A DNA stretch of 64,000 bases, taken from Pseudomonas sp. BMS12 (lineage in GTDB: Bacteria > Pseudomonadota > Gammaproteobacteria > Pseudomonadales > Pseudomonadaceae). The stretch covers positions 96,341-160,340 of the forward strand of contig NZ_LSOF01000015.1 in NCBI RefSeq assembly GCF_001592875.1. Direction: 5' to 3'. A program made the translations under genes and the position numbers. The notes beneath the pieces are model-generated. The model saw only the letters and a program-made list of their open reading frames with translations. It searched no databases and was not told where the DNA came from. Below, piece after piece: positions 9,775-20,728 of this stretch (position 1 is the stretch's first letter; each line of letters starts with the position of its first letter).

Positions 9775-11545
9775 GGAACTCGGCCCAGGGCAGTTGGCGC
9801 TCGATGCGCTGCGCCTGGTTCAGGCTGAGGTTGCCCGACAGGCCTTCGACGCGGCTGTCCGGCAGGGCCTTGAGCTGGCTCAGGCGCGGTGCCAGGCGGA
9901 AAGCGTCTACGCCCATGGCGTACAGGCGGCCGAGGCTGCCGGCGGCTTGCGGCCATTGCTGGTCGACCTGCTGGCGCAGGTTGTCATTGGCATCCAGCAG
10001 CCAGGGGGTCTCGCAGAAGCGGATGCCCTCCAGATCCTGGAACTGGCTCGGGTTGTGGCCGCCAGTGTAGAGGTGCGACGTGGCGTAGACGGGCAGATCG
10101 CCCGCGTACTGGAAGGCCAGGGTCGGTTTGATCTGCTGAGCCTGCTGCGGAGTGGCGGCGAGGAAGATGAAGTCGATGTCCTGGCGGCGCGAGGGCAGTG
10201 AGGCCAGCTGGGTGCCCAGGGTGTTCTGCAGGCGCTTGGCGCGCGCTTCGCTCTGGCGCAGCTGCAGCAGGTCGGCGATCTGGCGAGCCAGCTCCACCGG
10301 CTGGTCGACATGCTCGGCGGCGATCAGCGAGCCGCCTGCTTCCTGCCAGCTCTGCTGGAAGGCGGCCAGTACGCGATTGCCCCACTCGCCGCGGGGCACC
10401 ATGGCGACGGCGCTACGCATGCCGTCGGCCCAGGCGCGGCGAGCCACTTCGCGGGCCTCGTCTTCGGCGGCCAGGCCGAACTGGAACAGCTGTGCAGGGG
10501 CTTCCCGGCCGGCGTCGCTGTAGTTCAGGGCCAGGGTGGTCAGCGGCAGCTGGGGGCGCTCGCTGAGTTGCTTGACCAGCGGCTTCTCCAGCGGTCCTAC
10601 CACCAGTTGTGCGCCGTCGGCCTGGGCCTGGCGGTAGAAATCATCCAGTGAGCTCATGCGCGAGCTGTCGTAGAGCAGCACTTCCGGCGGGTTCTGCCCG
10701 GCTTGCTGGGCCTGGTAGTGGGCGGCCAGGAAGCCATCACGCAGGGCGCGAGAAACCGCTGCCAGTTGGCCTTCTTGTGGCAGCAGCAGGGCGATTTTCT
10801 GCAAGGGCTGACCGCCGAGCTCCTTGAGCTTGAGCAGGGGTTGCGGCAGCTGTACGGCGGCAGGGTGTTGCGGGTGCTGGTTCTTCCAGGTGTCGATGGC
10901 GGCCAGTTGCTGGTCTGGGGTGCCGGCGCTCTTGGTGGCTAGGGCCAGGCCTAGCCAGCCATCGAGGTCGCTGTCGCCGGAGGCGGTCAACTGGCTCTGC
11001 GGCAGGCTGGCGACCAGCGCCCAGATGGCTTCGTGGTTGGCGCTGGCAGCATCGCCGCTGAGCAGGGGGGCGATGAATACTCGCTCGCGGGCGGCAGCCA
11101 GGGCCTGGCCATCGGCCTCCAGGGCGCGGGCGCTGACCAGTTGCGTGCGGATCTGCTGCTCCACCGGCAGCTCGCCCAGATGCTGCAGGCTCGGGTGCTG
11201 CAGAGCCTTGAGTGCGCTTCTCGGCTTGTTGCGGGCCATGGCCAGCTCGGCGTTCAGGGTGCTGGCGTATACCTGCTGGGCGGGTTTCAGACCTGCCAGC
11301 GGCACTTCGTCGAGGATGCGGGTGGCGCGCCCGATATCCTGCTGACGGTAGGCCTGGTCAGCGGCGGACAGGCGCAGCAATGCAGCCTGTTCCGGCTCGC
11401 TGGTGGCGGCCTGCTGGAGCATCTGCTCGATGCTGGCTTGGGGCGTGCGTGGCAGTTCGCCCAGGCTGGACGAGGGCGAGCTGGTGCAGGCGGCCAGCAG
11501 GCCGGCGAAGCAGAGGGCGGAGAGCGGACGCAGGCAGGCGATCAT
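9734..11545 (-). CDS. lpoA: LpoA (YraM), outer-membrane lipoprotein activator of PBP1A
   Basis: A 603-residue lipoprotein with signal peptide and lipobox FAGLLAAC (Cys about 19). It has an N-terminal TPR-like helical region (to about 240) and a C-terminal periplasmic-binding-protein-like domain from about KIALLLPQEGQLAAVSRALRDG. LpoA reaches through the peptidoglycan to stimulate the class A synthase PBP1A. It heads the leftward operon and diverges from rsmI across a short shared promoter region. The C-terminus overlaps yraN. Confidence 0.93.
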   Translation of the reverse strand: MIACLRPLSALCFAGLLAACTSSPSSSLGELPRTPQASIEQMLQQAATSEPEQAALLRLSAADQAYRQQDIGRATRILDEVPLAGLKPAQQVYASTLNAELAMARNKPRSALKALQHPSLQHLGELPVEQQIRTQLVSARALEADGQALAAARERVFIAPLLSGDAASANHEAIWALVASLPQSQLTASGDSDLDGWLGLALATKSAGTPDQQLAAIDTWKNQHPQHPAAVQLPQPLLKLKELGGQPLQKIALLLPQEGQLAAVSRALRDGFLAAHYQAQQAGQNPPEVLLYDSSRMSSLDDFYRQAQADGAQLVVGPLEKPLVKQLSERPQLPLTTLALNYSDAGREAPAQLFQFGLAAEDEAREVARRAWADGMRSAVAMVPRGEWGNRVLAAFQQSWQEAGGSLIAAEHVDQPVELARQIADLLQLRQSEARAKRLQNTLGTQLASLPSRRQDIDFIFLAATPQQAQQIKPTLAFQYAGDLPVYATSHLYTGGHNPSQFQDLEGIRFCETPWLLDANDNLRQQVDQQWPQAAGSLGRLYAMGVDAFRLAPRLSQLKALPDSRVEGLSGNLSLNQAQRIERQLPWAEFRGGQVQRLPDSTY

Positions 11546-11582
11546 CGAATACGTTCCCGGTACTGATCAGAAAGAAGGCGCA

Positions 11583-11638
11583 ATTGTACCCGCGCCCCGC
11601 GGCGGGTGCGATGTCGGGGCTGCGAAACGGGCTACAAT
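11583..11638. promoter_or_regulatory. divergent lpoA / rsmI promoter region
   Basis: Two perfect TACAAT -10 boxes face away from each other. One is on the minus strand (11588-11583) for lpoA, and one on the plus strand (11633-11638) for rsmI. Neither has a good -35 at 16-18 bp, so the assignment rests on the -10 boxes and position. Confidence 0.45.
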
Positions 11639-11669
11639 GCGCGCTTTCCGTCGTTGTCGAGGTGTGTTC

Positions 11670-12539
11670 GTGAGCTCTTCCGCCGTTCCTTCAGCTACCG
11701 GCACCCTCTATGTGGTCGCTACGCCGATCGGCAATCTCGACGACATCAGCGCGCGCGCCTTGCGCACCCTGAGTGAAGTGGCGCTGATCGCGGCCGAAGA
11801 CACGCGCCATTCGTTGCGTCTGCTGCAACACTTCGGTATCGCCACGCCCTTGGCGGCTTGTCATGAGCACAACGAGCGCGATCAGGGCGGGCGCTTCCTG
11901 GCCCGCCTGCAGGCGGGGGAGGACGTGGCGCTGATTTCCGATGCCGGTACTCCGCTGATTTCCGATCCCGGCTTTCATCTGGTGCGTGCGGCTCGGGCGG
12001 CGGGAGTGCGTGTGGTTCCGGTGCCGGGCGCCTGTGCGCTGGTTGCTGCGCTGTCGGCGGCTGGGCTGCCGTCCGATCGCTTTGCCTTCGAGGGTTTCCT
12101 GCCGGCCAAGACGGTCGGTCGTCGCGCCCGCCTGGAACAGGTGCGGGAGGATGTGCGCACGCTCATCTACTACGAGGCTCCGCACCGCATCCTCGATTGC
12201 CTGGCCGATATGCGCGATGTCTTCGGTAGCGAGCGCATGGCGGTGCTCGGGCGCGAGCTGACCAAGACCTTCGAGACACTCAGAGGGTTGCCGCTGGCGG
12301 AGCTGCACGGCTGGGTGGCGAGCGACAGTAATCAGCAGCGCGGCGAGTGTGTGATCCTGGTGGCTGGCTGGCAGGCGCCGGAAGGTGAGGATGCGGTCAG
12401 TGGCGAGGCTCTACGCGTGCTCGATCTGCTGCTGGCCGAGCTGCCGCTCAAGCGTGCGTCGGCGTTGGCGGCTGAGATCACCGGGGTGCGCAAGAACCTG
12501 CTGTACCAGGCCGCCCTCGATCGGCAAAAAGACGCCTGA
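11670..12539 (+). CDS. rsmI: 16S rRNA (cytidine1402-2'-O)-methyltransferase RsmI
   Basis: A 289-residue tetrapyrrole-methylase-fold enzyme that 2'-O-methylates C1402 in the ribosomal P-site with SAM. It works on the same nucleotide as RsmH, encoded 1.3 kb downstream. Motifs: GTLYVVATPIGNLDDIS, AAEDTRHS, LISDAGTPLISDPG and PVPGACA, all typical of YraL/RsmI. I chose GTG at 11670 because the upstream frame overlaps the divergent lpoA start region and has no homology; GTG at 11664 is an equal alternative. The stop codon's last base is the first base of the inverted-repeat element at 12539. Confidence 0.94.
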   Translation: MSSSAVPSATGTLYVVATPIGNLDDISARALRTLSEVALIAAEDTRHSLRLLQHFGIATPLAACHEHNERDQGGRFLARLQAGEDVALISDAGTPLISDPGFHLVRAARAAGVRVVPVPGACALVAALSAAGLPSDRFAFEGFLPAKTVGRRARLEQVREDVRTLIYYEAPHRILDCLADMRDVFGSERMAVLGRELTKTFETLRGLPLAELHGWVASDSNQQRGECVILVAGWQAPEGEDAVSGEALRVLDLLLAELPLKRASALAAEITGVRKNLLYQAALDRQKDA

Positions 12540-12680
12540 GAATCTGTTTGCGATCTTCTGAATTAGAGCCGGACAAGGCAAGTACGGCCGAGGAGGCGCA
12601 GTTTACGAGTTGTAAATGAGCATTCTGAGGCCGTTTTTAACGCCGTATGGCCGATAGGCAGGGGATCGAAAATAGGTTCT
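12539..12680. mobile_element. 142-bp MITE-like element with imperfect terminal inverted repeats
   Basis: The left end AGAATCTGTTTGCGATC (12539-12555) and the reverse complement of the right end AGAACCTATTTTCGATC (12680-12664) match at 14 of 17 positions. Inside are nested dyads: ACGGCC (12584-12589) with GGCCGT (12629-12634), and TTTAC (12602-12606) with GTAAA (12612-12616). There is no coding capacity, and no clear target-site duplication is visible. Size and structure fit a miniature inverted-repeat element. I recall similar sequences scattered in Pseudomonas genomes but cannot verify copy number here. Confidence 0.6.
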
Positions 12681-12684
12681 GAGC

Positions 12685-12713
12685 TTGTCCTGGCGTCTTC
12701 GCCTCGTTACCCT
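12685..12713 (+). promoter_or_regulatory. predicted promoter of rnpB
   Basis: TTGTCC (12685-12690), 17-bp spacer, TACCCT (12708-12713), placing initiation about 7-10 bp downstream, near the expected 5' end of RNase P RNA at 12722. The -35 box begins 5 bp after the right end of the inverted-repeat element. Confidence 0.5.
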
Positions 12714-12721
12714 TGGCGGCG

Positions 12722-13072
12722 GAGAGTCGATCGGACAGTCGCTGCCTTCGCAAGAAGGGGGAGGAAAGTCCGGGCTCCATAGGGCGGAGTGCCAGGTAAC
12801 GCCTGGGAGGCGCAAGCCTACGGAAAGTGCCACAGAAAATAACCGCCTAAGCGTTTCGGCGCCGGTAAGGGTGAAAAGGTGCGGTAAGAGCGCACCGCAC
12901 GGCTGGCAACAGTCCGTGGCTAGGTAAACCCCACTCGGAGCAAGACCAAATAGGGTTCCATCGGCGTGGCCCGCGCTGGAACCGGGTAGGTTGCTAGAGG
13001 CGTGCAGTGATGTACGTCGTAGAGGAATGACTGTCCTCGACAGAACCCGGCTTACAGATCGACTCTCCACCT
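12722..13072 (+). ncRNA. rnpB: RNase P RNA component (type A)
   Basis: The catalytic RNA of RNase P removes 5' leaders from tRNA precursors. The ends form a P1 helix: GAGAGTCGATC (12722-12732) pairs perfectly with GATCGACTCTC (13057-13067). The universally conserved core words GAGGAAAGTCCGGGCTCC (near 12760) and ACAGAAAATAACCGCC (near 12832), together with the 3' region near 13010-13030, are all present. Length about 350 nt fits bacterial type A. It lies between rsmI and mraZ, the usual Pseudomonas place. I do not see a classic hairpin-plus-T terminator after it; a pyrimidine-rich stretch follows. Confidence 0.97.
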
Positions 13073-13267
13073 TCTTCTCTCTGCTTCTTCTTCCCCGCTT
13101 TGTAATACCGAAAAAATCTTACTCTTAAGAAATTACTTTAAGTTCGAAGTTCAGCTTCATGAACGCCCTCGTTTTCGTCTCTCGAAAGCAGCATTTTTAC
13201 CCCCGCAAACACCTCGCTTAGTTCGCTAAATCGCCGTCCTGTAAGGATTTTTCCCATTTGGCGCGCC

Positions 13268-13297
13268 TTGACGCTGGGGTATGCGCGTTTCTATAGT
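13268..13297 (+). promoter_or_regulatory. predicted dcw cluster promoter (Pmra)
   Basis: TTGACG (13268-13273), 18-bp spacer, TATAGT (13292-13297). Transcription would start near 13304, directly before the MraZ repeats. The AT-rich region 13073-13267 between rnpB and this promoter shows no gene. Confidence 0.6.
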
Positions 13298-13305
13298 GTG
13301 TCGAA

Positions 13306-13329
13306 GTGGCACAAAGTGGAAAAAAGTGG
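13306..13329 (+). promoter_or_regulatory. MraZ-type operator: three GTGG repeats at 10-bp spacing
   Basis: GTGG occurs at 13306, 13316 and 13326, exactly 10 bp apart. This is the phased direct-repeat layout known for MraZ binding (TGGG-type repeats with 5-nt spacers in E. coli). The repeats lie at the expected +1 region of the mra promoter, so MraZ binding should repress the cluster. Confidence 0.65.
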
Positions 13330-13373
13330 GTCAAAAGGGCATGGAAAGCTAATTACAGTGGGGAAGCGCAGCC

Positions 13374-13829
13374 GTGTTTCGTGGAGCTAACGCCATCAGT
13401 CTCGACGCCAAAGGGCGACTCGCGATGCCGAGCCGGTATCGTGACGAGCTCGTTTCGCGTTGCTCTGGCCAGCTCATCGTCACTATCGATGCTGTAGACC
13501 CCTGCCTCTGTGTCTATCCCCTGCCGGAGTGGGAGCTGATCGAAGCCAAACTTCGCGACCTGCCCTCCCTGCGTGAAGAAACCCGCCGCCTGCAGCGCCT
13601 GTTGATCGGTAATGCCGTGGATATCGAACTCGACGGCAGTGGTCGCTTCCTTGTGCCGCCGCGCCTGCGCAGTCATGCCGGCCTGGACAAGCACGCGATG
13701 CTGGTCGGCCAACTGAACAAGTTTCAACTGTGGAACGAAGATGCCTGGAACGCGCTTGCCGACGCCGACCTGGCTGCCATCAAACAGCCCGGCGCTCTGC
13801 CGGACGACCTACGTGACCTGATCCTGTGA
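13374..13829 (+). CDS. mraZ: transcriptional regulator MraZ
   Basis: A 151-residue double-AbrB/SpoVT-fold DNA-binding protein. It has two copies of the DxKGRxxxP-type motif: [17 protein letters not shown] (about 10-26) and [15 protein letters not shown] (about 85-99). MraZ forms rings that bind phased GT-rich repeats and represses its own dcw cluster. The start codon is GTG with GTGGGGAAG as ribosome-binding site. It overlaps rsmH by 4 bp (GTGA). It is the first gene of a 16-gene same-strand run ending at lpxC. Confidence 0.96.
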   Translation: MFRGANAISLDAKGRLAMPSRYRDELVSRCSGQLIVTIDAVDPCLCVYPLPEWELIEAKLRDLPSLREETRRLQRLLIGNAVDIELDGSGRFLVPPRLRSHAGLDKHAMLVGQLNKFQLWNEDAWNALADADLAAIKQPGALPDDLRDLIL

Positions 13830-14769
13830 CCATGACTAGCAGCTTTCGCCACATTACCGTGCTGCTCGACGAGGCTGTCGAGGCCCTCGCTGTGCGCGCC
13901 GATGGCTGCTACCTCGATGGCACCTTTGGTAGAGGGGGGCATAGCAGGTTGATTCTGCAGGGGCTCGGGGCCGGCGGTCGGCTGCTCGGGTTCGACAAGG
14001 ACCCACTTGCAATCGCAAGCGGAAATGCACTGGCGGCCGAAGACGGCCGCTTCGTCATTGTGCAACGCAGCTTCGCCGAGCTGGGCGAGGAGCTGCAGCG
14101 CCAGAGTCTGTGCGGTCAGATTGATGGCATCCTGCTCGACCTCGGCGTGTCCTCGCCGCAACTGGATGACGCCGAGCGCGGCTTCAGCTTCCTCAACGAT
14201 GGCCCGCTGGACATGCGCATGAACCCTGATGCCGGCGTCAGCGCCGCCGAGTTCATCGCCACGGCCAGCGCCGAGGAAATCGCCCGAGTCTTCAAGGAAT
14301 ATGGTGAGGAGCGTTTCGCCAAACGCATGGCGCGCGCCGTGGTCGAGCGCCGTGCGCTCAAGCCGTTCGAGCGTACCGCCGATCTGGCCGCCGTGCTCAC
14401 CGAGGCCAATCCGGCCTGGGAGAAGGGCAAGAATCCTGCGACCCGCGCCTTCCAGGGCCTGCGCATTCATGTCAACAACGAGTTGGGCGATCTCGAGCGC
14501 GGGCTCGATGCGGCGCTGGAATGCCTCGCGGTCGGCGGACGTCTGGTGGTGATCAGCTTCCACTCTCTCGAAGATCGCATCGTCAAACAATTCATGCGCC
14601 GTCAGGCCAAAGGCGAGGCAGATAATCTGCCGCGCGACCTGCCGATCATCCCCAAGGCATTCGAGCCACGCCTGAAGCTGCTGGGTAAGCCGATCTTTGC
14701 CGGCGAGGCCGAGGTCAAGGCCAACCCGCGCTCGCGCAGCGCGGTCATGCGTGTTGCGGAGAAGCTGCG

Positions 14770-14773
<4 letters not shown>
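13826..14773 (+). CDS. rsmH: 16S rRNA (cytosine1402-N4)-methyltransferase RsmH
   Basis: A 315-residue SAM-dependent methyltransferase (formerly MraW) that N4-methylates C1402, complementing RsmI. Motifs: [13 protein letters not shown], the SAM loop [30 protein letters not shown] and [14 protein letters not shown]. The GTG at 13826 overlaps the mraZ stop; an in-frame ATG two codons later (13832) is also possible. The stop overlaps the TTG start of ftsL. Confidence 0.97.
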
Positions 14774-16807
<2,034 letters not shown>

Positions 16808-16808
<1 letters not shown>

Positions 16809-18271
16809 TGCCCATGCCACTCAATCAATTGTTGCCGCAGGCGCACAGCGCCACGCTGATTCGTGAGCTGACCCTGGACAGCCGCAAGGTGCGCCCGGGT
16901 GACATGTTCCTCGCCGTGCCGGGCCTGGCCCAGGACGGTCGCGCGCACATCGCCGATGCCATCGCCCGCGGGGCGTCCGCTGTCGCCTACGAGGCCGAGG
17001 GTGCCGAGCACATGACCGCGCACAGTGCCGAACTGGTGCCGATCAAGGGGCTGGTTGGTCAGTTGTCCGCTATTGCCGGGCGCTTCTATGGCGAGCCGAG
17101 CCGTGCTCTGCGCCTGGTCGGTGTGACCGGCACCAACGGCAAGACCAGCGTCAGTCAGCTGCTGGCCCAAGCTCTGGACCTGCTCGGTGAGCGTTGCGGC
17201 ATCGTCGGCACCCTGGGCACAGGTTTCTTCGAGGCCCTGCAAAGCGGTCGTCACACCACCCCGGATCCGGTCGCAGTTCAGGCGACTCTGGCCGACCTCA
17301 AGCAGGCGGGCGCACGAGCCCTGGCCATGGAGGTTTCCTCGCATGGCCTGGATCAGGGGCGCGTAGCGGCGCTGGACTTCGACGTGGCGGTGTACACCAA
17401 CCTGTCGCGCGATCATCTCGACTATCACGGCACCATGGAGGCCTATGGTGCGGCCAAGGCCAAGCTGTTTGCCTGGCCCGACCTGCGCTGCCGAGTGATC
17501 AATCTGGACGATACCTTCGGTCGCCAGCTGGCCGAGCAGTCGCACGAATCGCGCCTGATCGGCTACAGCCTGGATGACAGTTCGGCCTACCTGCACTGCC
17601 GTGAGGTGCAGTTCGACGATCATGGCGTGCGTGCTCGCCTGATCACTCCGCAGGGCGAAGGCAACCTGCGCAGCCCGCTGCTCGGCCGATTCAACCTGAG
17701 CAACCTGCTGGCTGTGGTCGGTGCGCTGCTCGGCCTGGACTATGCACTGGATGAAATCCTGCGCGTGCTGCCGCAGCTGCAAGGCCCGGTCGGGCGCATG
17801 CAGCGCTTCGGTGGTCAGCAGTTGCCGCTGGTAGTGGTGGACTACGCGCACACCCCGGATGCCTTGGAAAAGGCGCTGGAGGCGCTGCGCCCGCACGTGG
17901 CGGGTCGCCTGCTGTGCCTGTTCGGCTGTGGCGGTGATCGCGATAGCGGCAAGCGCCCGCTGATGGCCGCCGTGGCCGAGCGTCTGGCCGATGCGGTGCT
18001 GGTCACCGACGACAACCCGCGCAGCGAAGATCCAGCACAGATCCTCGCCGATATCCGCGCCGGTTTCGCCAAGCCCGAGGCCGCCGAGTTCGTATCCGGT
18101 CGTGGTGAAGCCATCGCCCGTCTGATCGCCTCCGCCCAGGTGGGCGACGTGGTACTGCTGGCCGGCAAGGGCCACGAGGATTACCAGGAGATCGCCGGCA
18201 TCCGTCATGCCTTCTCCGACCTGGACGAGACCACCAAGGCGCTGGCCGCCTGGGAGGCCGCCCATGCTTAA
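16808..18271 (+). CDS. murE: UDP-MurNAc-L-Ala-D-Glu:meso-diaminopimelate ligase MurE
   Basis: A 487-residue Mur ligase adding meso-DAP to the peptidoglycan precursor at ATP cost. Motifs: P-loop GVTGTNGKTSVSQLL (about 112), MEVSSHGLDQGRV, DYAHTPDALEKAL and the mDAP-selecting DNPRSEDP (about 402). The DNPR motif distinguishes it from lysine-adding MurE. It overlaps the ftsI stop by 1 bp and the murF start by 8 bp. Confidence 0.98.
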
Positions 18272-19637
18272 GCCGCTGCAGCTGAGCGAAGTCTGTGCCG
18301 CGCTGGCGGCCCGTGTGGTCGGCGCCGATGTGGCGTTCTCGGCGGTGTCCACCGACAGCCGCAAGATCGAGGCCGGTCAGCTGTTCATCGCTCTGGTCGG
18401 GCCGAACTTCGATGGCCATGACTACCTGGCCGATGTCGCCGCTAAGGGCGCCGTTGCCGCGCTGGTGCAGCGTGAGGTGCCGGGTGCGCCGTTGCCGCAG
18501 CTGGTGGTGGCCGACACCCGTATTGCCCTCGGCCAGCTCGGTGCGCTGAACCGCGCTGCGTTCGCCAAGCCGCTGGCCGCCATTACCGGCTCCAGCGGCA
18601 AGACCACGGTCAAGGAGATGCTTGCCAGCATCCTGCGCGCCGGCCTCGGCGGTCCAGTGCTGGCCACCCATGGCAACCTCAACAACGACCTCGGCGCGCC
18701 GCTGACCCTGCTGGAACTGGCACCCGAGCATGTTGGTGCGGTGATCGAGCTGGGTGCCAACCATATCGGCGAGATTGCCTACACCGTTGGCCTGACCCAG
18801 CCGCAGGTGGCTGTCATCACCAATGCCGGCCTGGCCCATGTCGGCGAGTTCGGTGGCCCGGACAAGATCATCGAGGCCAAGGGCGAGATTCTCGAAGGGC
18901 TGGCCGCCGATGGCGTGGCCGTGCTCAACCTGGACGACAAGGCCTTCGCCACCTGGCAGGCGCGCGCCGCCGGGCGCCAGGTGCTGAGCTTTGCCCTGAA
19001 CAATTCAGCAGCGGACCTGCATTGCCTCGAACTGTGGCGCGACGCTCGCGGTTGCGCCGGCTTCAGCCTGGTGGGCGTGGCTGGTGTCGCACGCATCCAG
19101 CTCAACCTGCTGGGCGAGCACAGTGTGGCCAATGCCCTGGCCGCCGCCGCCGCTGCGCATGCCCTGGGTGTGCCGCTGGTCGGGATCAAACAGGGTCTGG
19201 AGAGCGTGCAACCGGTCAAGGGGCGCGCCGTGGCCAGCCTGGCCCCGAACGGCTTGCGGGTGATCGATGACAGCTACAACGCCAACCCGCTTTCCATGTG
19301 CGCGGCAGTCGATATACTCGCCGCCTTCTCCGGCCGCACCGTCCTGGTGCTGGGAGATATGGGCGAGTTGGGCGAGTGGGCCGAGCAGGGCCATCGCGAT
19401 GTCGGCGCACATGCTGCCGGCAAGGTCGATGCGCTCTACGCCGTGGGGCCGCTGATGGCGCATGCCGTCGCGGCTTTTGGTGAAAAAGGCCGCCACTTTG
19501 CCGATCAAGCCAGCCTGATCGACGCTCTTCGCGCCGAATCGGGTGACACCACCATTCTAATTAAAGGCTCGCGCAGCGCGGCGATGGACAAGATCGTCGA
19601 TGCGCTGCTGCAACGGGCATCGGGGGAGGCACACTAA
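18264..19637 (+). CDS. murF: UDP-MurNAc-tripeptide:D-Ala-D-Ala ligase MurF
   Basis: A 457-residue ligase that adds D-Ala-D-Ala, completing the UDP-MurNAc-pentapeptide. Motifs: [14 protein letters not shown] (P-loop), [14 protein letters not shown], and [12 protein letters not shown] in the C-terminal domain. I chose ATG at 18264 ([14 protein letters not shown]); an earlier in-frame ATG only extends into the murE frame without homology. The 8-bp overlap with murE implies coupled translation. MraY starts 2 bp after the stop. Confidence 0.97.
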   Translation: MLKPLQLSEVCAALAARVVGADVAFSAVSTDSRKIEAGQLFIALVGPNFDGHDYLADVAAKGAVAALVQREVPGAPLPQLVVADTRIALGQLGALNRAAFAKPLAAITGSSGKTTVKEMLASILRAGLGGPVLATHGNLNNDLGAPLTLLELAPEHVGAVIELGANHIGEIAYTVGLTQPQVAVITNAGLAHVGEFGGPDKIIEAKGEILEGLAADGVAVLNLDDKAFATWQARAAGRQVLSFALNNSAADLHCLELWRDARGCAGFSLVGVAGVARIQLNLLGEHSVANALAAAAAAHALGVPLVGIKQGLESVQPVKGRAVASLAPNGLRVIDDSYNANPLSMCAAVDILAAFSGRTVLVLGDMGELGEWAEQGHRDVGAHAAGKVDALYAVGPLMAHAVAAFGEKGRHFADQASLIDALRAESGDTTILIKGSRSAAMDKIVDALLQRASGEAH

Positions 19638-19639
19638 TC

Positions 19640-20722
19640 ATGCTGCTGCTGCTGGCGGAGTACCTGCAACAGTTCCACACCGGCTTCGGGGTATTCCAGT
19701 ACCTGACCCTGCGCGGGATTCTCGGGGTGCTGACCGCTCTGGCCCTGTCGCTGTGGCTGGGGCCGTGGATGATTCGCACCCTGCAGATCCGCCAGATCGG
19801 CCAGGCCGTGCGCAACGATGGGCCGCAGTCGCACCTGTCGAAGAAGGGCACACCGACCATGGGCGGTGCGCTGATTCTTACCGCCATCGCCGTCAGCACC
19901 CTGCTCTGGGCCGACCTCTCCAATCGCTACGTGTGGACCGTGCTGGCCGTGACCCTGCTGTTCGGCGCCATCGGCTGGGTCGACGACTACCGCAAGGTGA
20001 TCGAGAAGAACTCGCGCGGCCTGCCGAGCCGCTGGAAGTATTTCTGGCAGTCGGTGTTCGGCCTGGCCGCCGCCGTCTTCCTCTATATGACCGCGCAGAG
20101 CCCGGTGGAAACCACCCTGATCGTACCGATGCTCAAGGACGTGGCCCTGCCGCTGGGCGTCGGTTTCGTGGTGCTGACCTACTTCGTCATCGTCGGTACC
20201 AGCAACGCGGTGAACCTGACCGACGGCCTGGATGGCCTGGCCATCCTGCCGACCGTGATGGTGGCCGGTGCGCTGGCGATCTTCTGCTACCTGTCGGGCA
20301 ACATCAAATTCGCCGAATACCTGCTGATTCCCTACGTGCCGGGTGCCGGTGAGCTGATCGTGTTCTGCGCCGCGCTGGTCGGTGCCGGCCTTGGCTTCCT
20401 CTGGTTCAACACCTACCCGGCCCAGGTGTTCATGGGTGACGTCGGCGCACTGGCGCTGGGTGCCGCACTAGGCACCATCGCCGTGATCGTCCGCCAGGAG
20501 ATCGTGCTGTTCATCATGGGCGGCGTGTTCGTCATGGAAACCCTGTCGGTGATGATCCAGGTCGCCAGCTTCAAGCTGACCGGCAAGCGCGTGTTCCGCA
20601 TGGCGCCGATCCACCATCACTTCGAACTCAAAGGTTGGCCGGAGCCGCGCGTGATCGTGCGCTTCTGGATCATCACCGTAATTCTCGTCCTGGTCGGCCT
20701 GGCCACCCTGAAGCTGAGGTAA
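19640..20722 (+). CDS. mraY: phospho-MurNAc-pentapeptide translocase MraY
   Basis: A 360-residue, ten-helix inner-membrane enzyme that transfers phospho-MurNAc-pentapeptide to undecaprenyl phosphate, making lipid I. Conserved cytoplasmic motifs: KKGTPTMGG, the Mg/lipid-binding [21 protein letters not shown] and the C-terminal [14 protein letters not shown] with the HHH cluster. Length and motifs are standard. The spacing to murF is only 2 bp. Confidence 0.98.
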   Translation: MLLLLAEYLQQFHTGFGVFQYLTLRGILGVLTALALSLWLGPWMIRTLQIRQIGQAVRNDGPQSHLSKKGTPTMGGALILTAIAVSTLLWADLSNRYVWTVLAVTLLFGAIGWVDDYRKVIEKNSRGLPSRWKYFWQSVFGLAAAVFLYMTAQSPVETTLIVPMLKDVALPLGVGFVVLTYFVIVGTSNAVNLTDGLDGLAILPTVMVAGALAIFCYLSGNIKFAEYLLIPYVPGAGELIVFCAALVGAGLGFLWFNTYPAQVFMGDVGALALGAALGTIAVIVRQEIVLFIMGGVFVMETLSVMIQVASFKLTGKRVFRMAPIHHHFELKGWPEPRVIVRFWIITVILVLVGLATLKLR

Positions 20723-20728
20723 TAGAGA

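Noticed and set aside
12603..13070. 155-codon minus-strand frame over rnpB
   Set aside because: It lies across the inverted-repeat element and the RNase P RNA, whose conserved helices explain the sequence.
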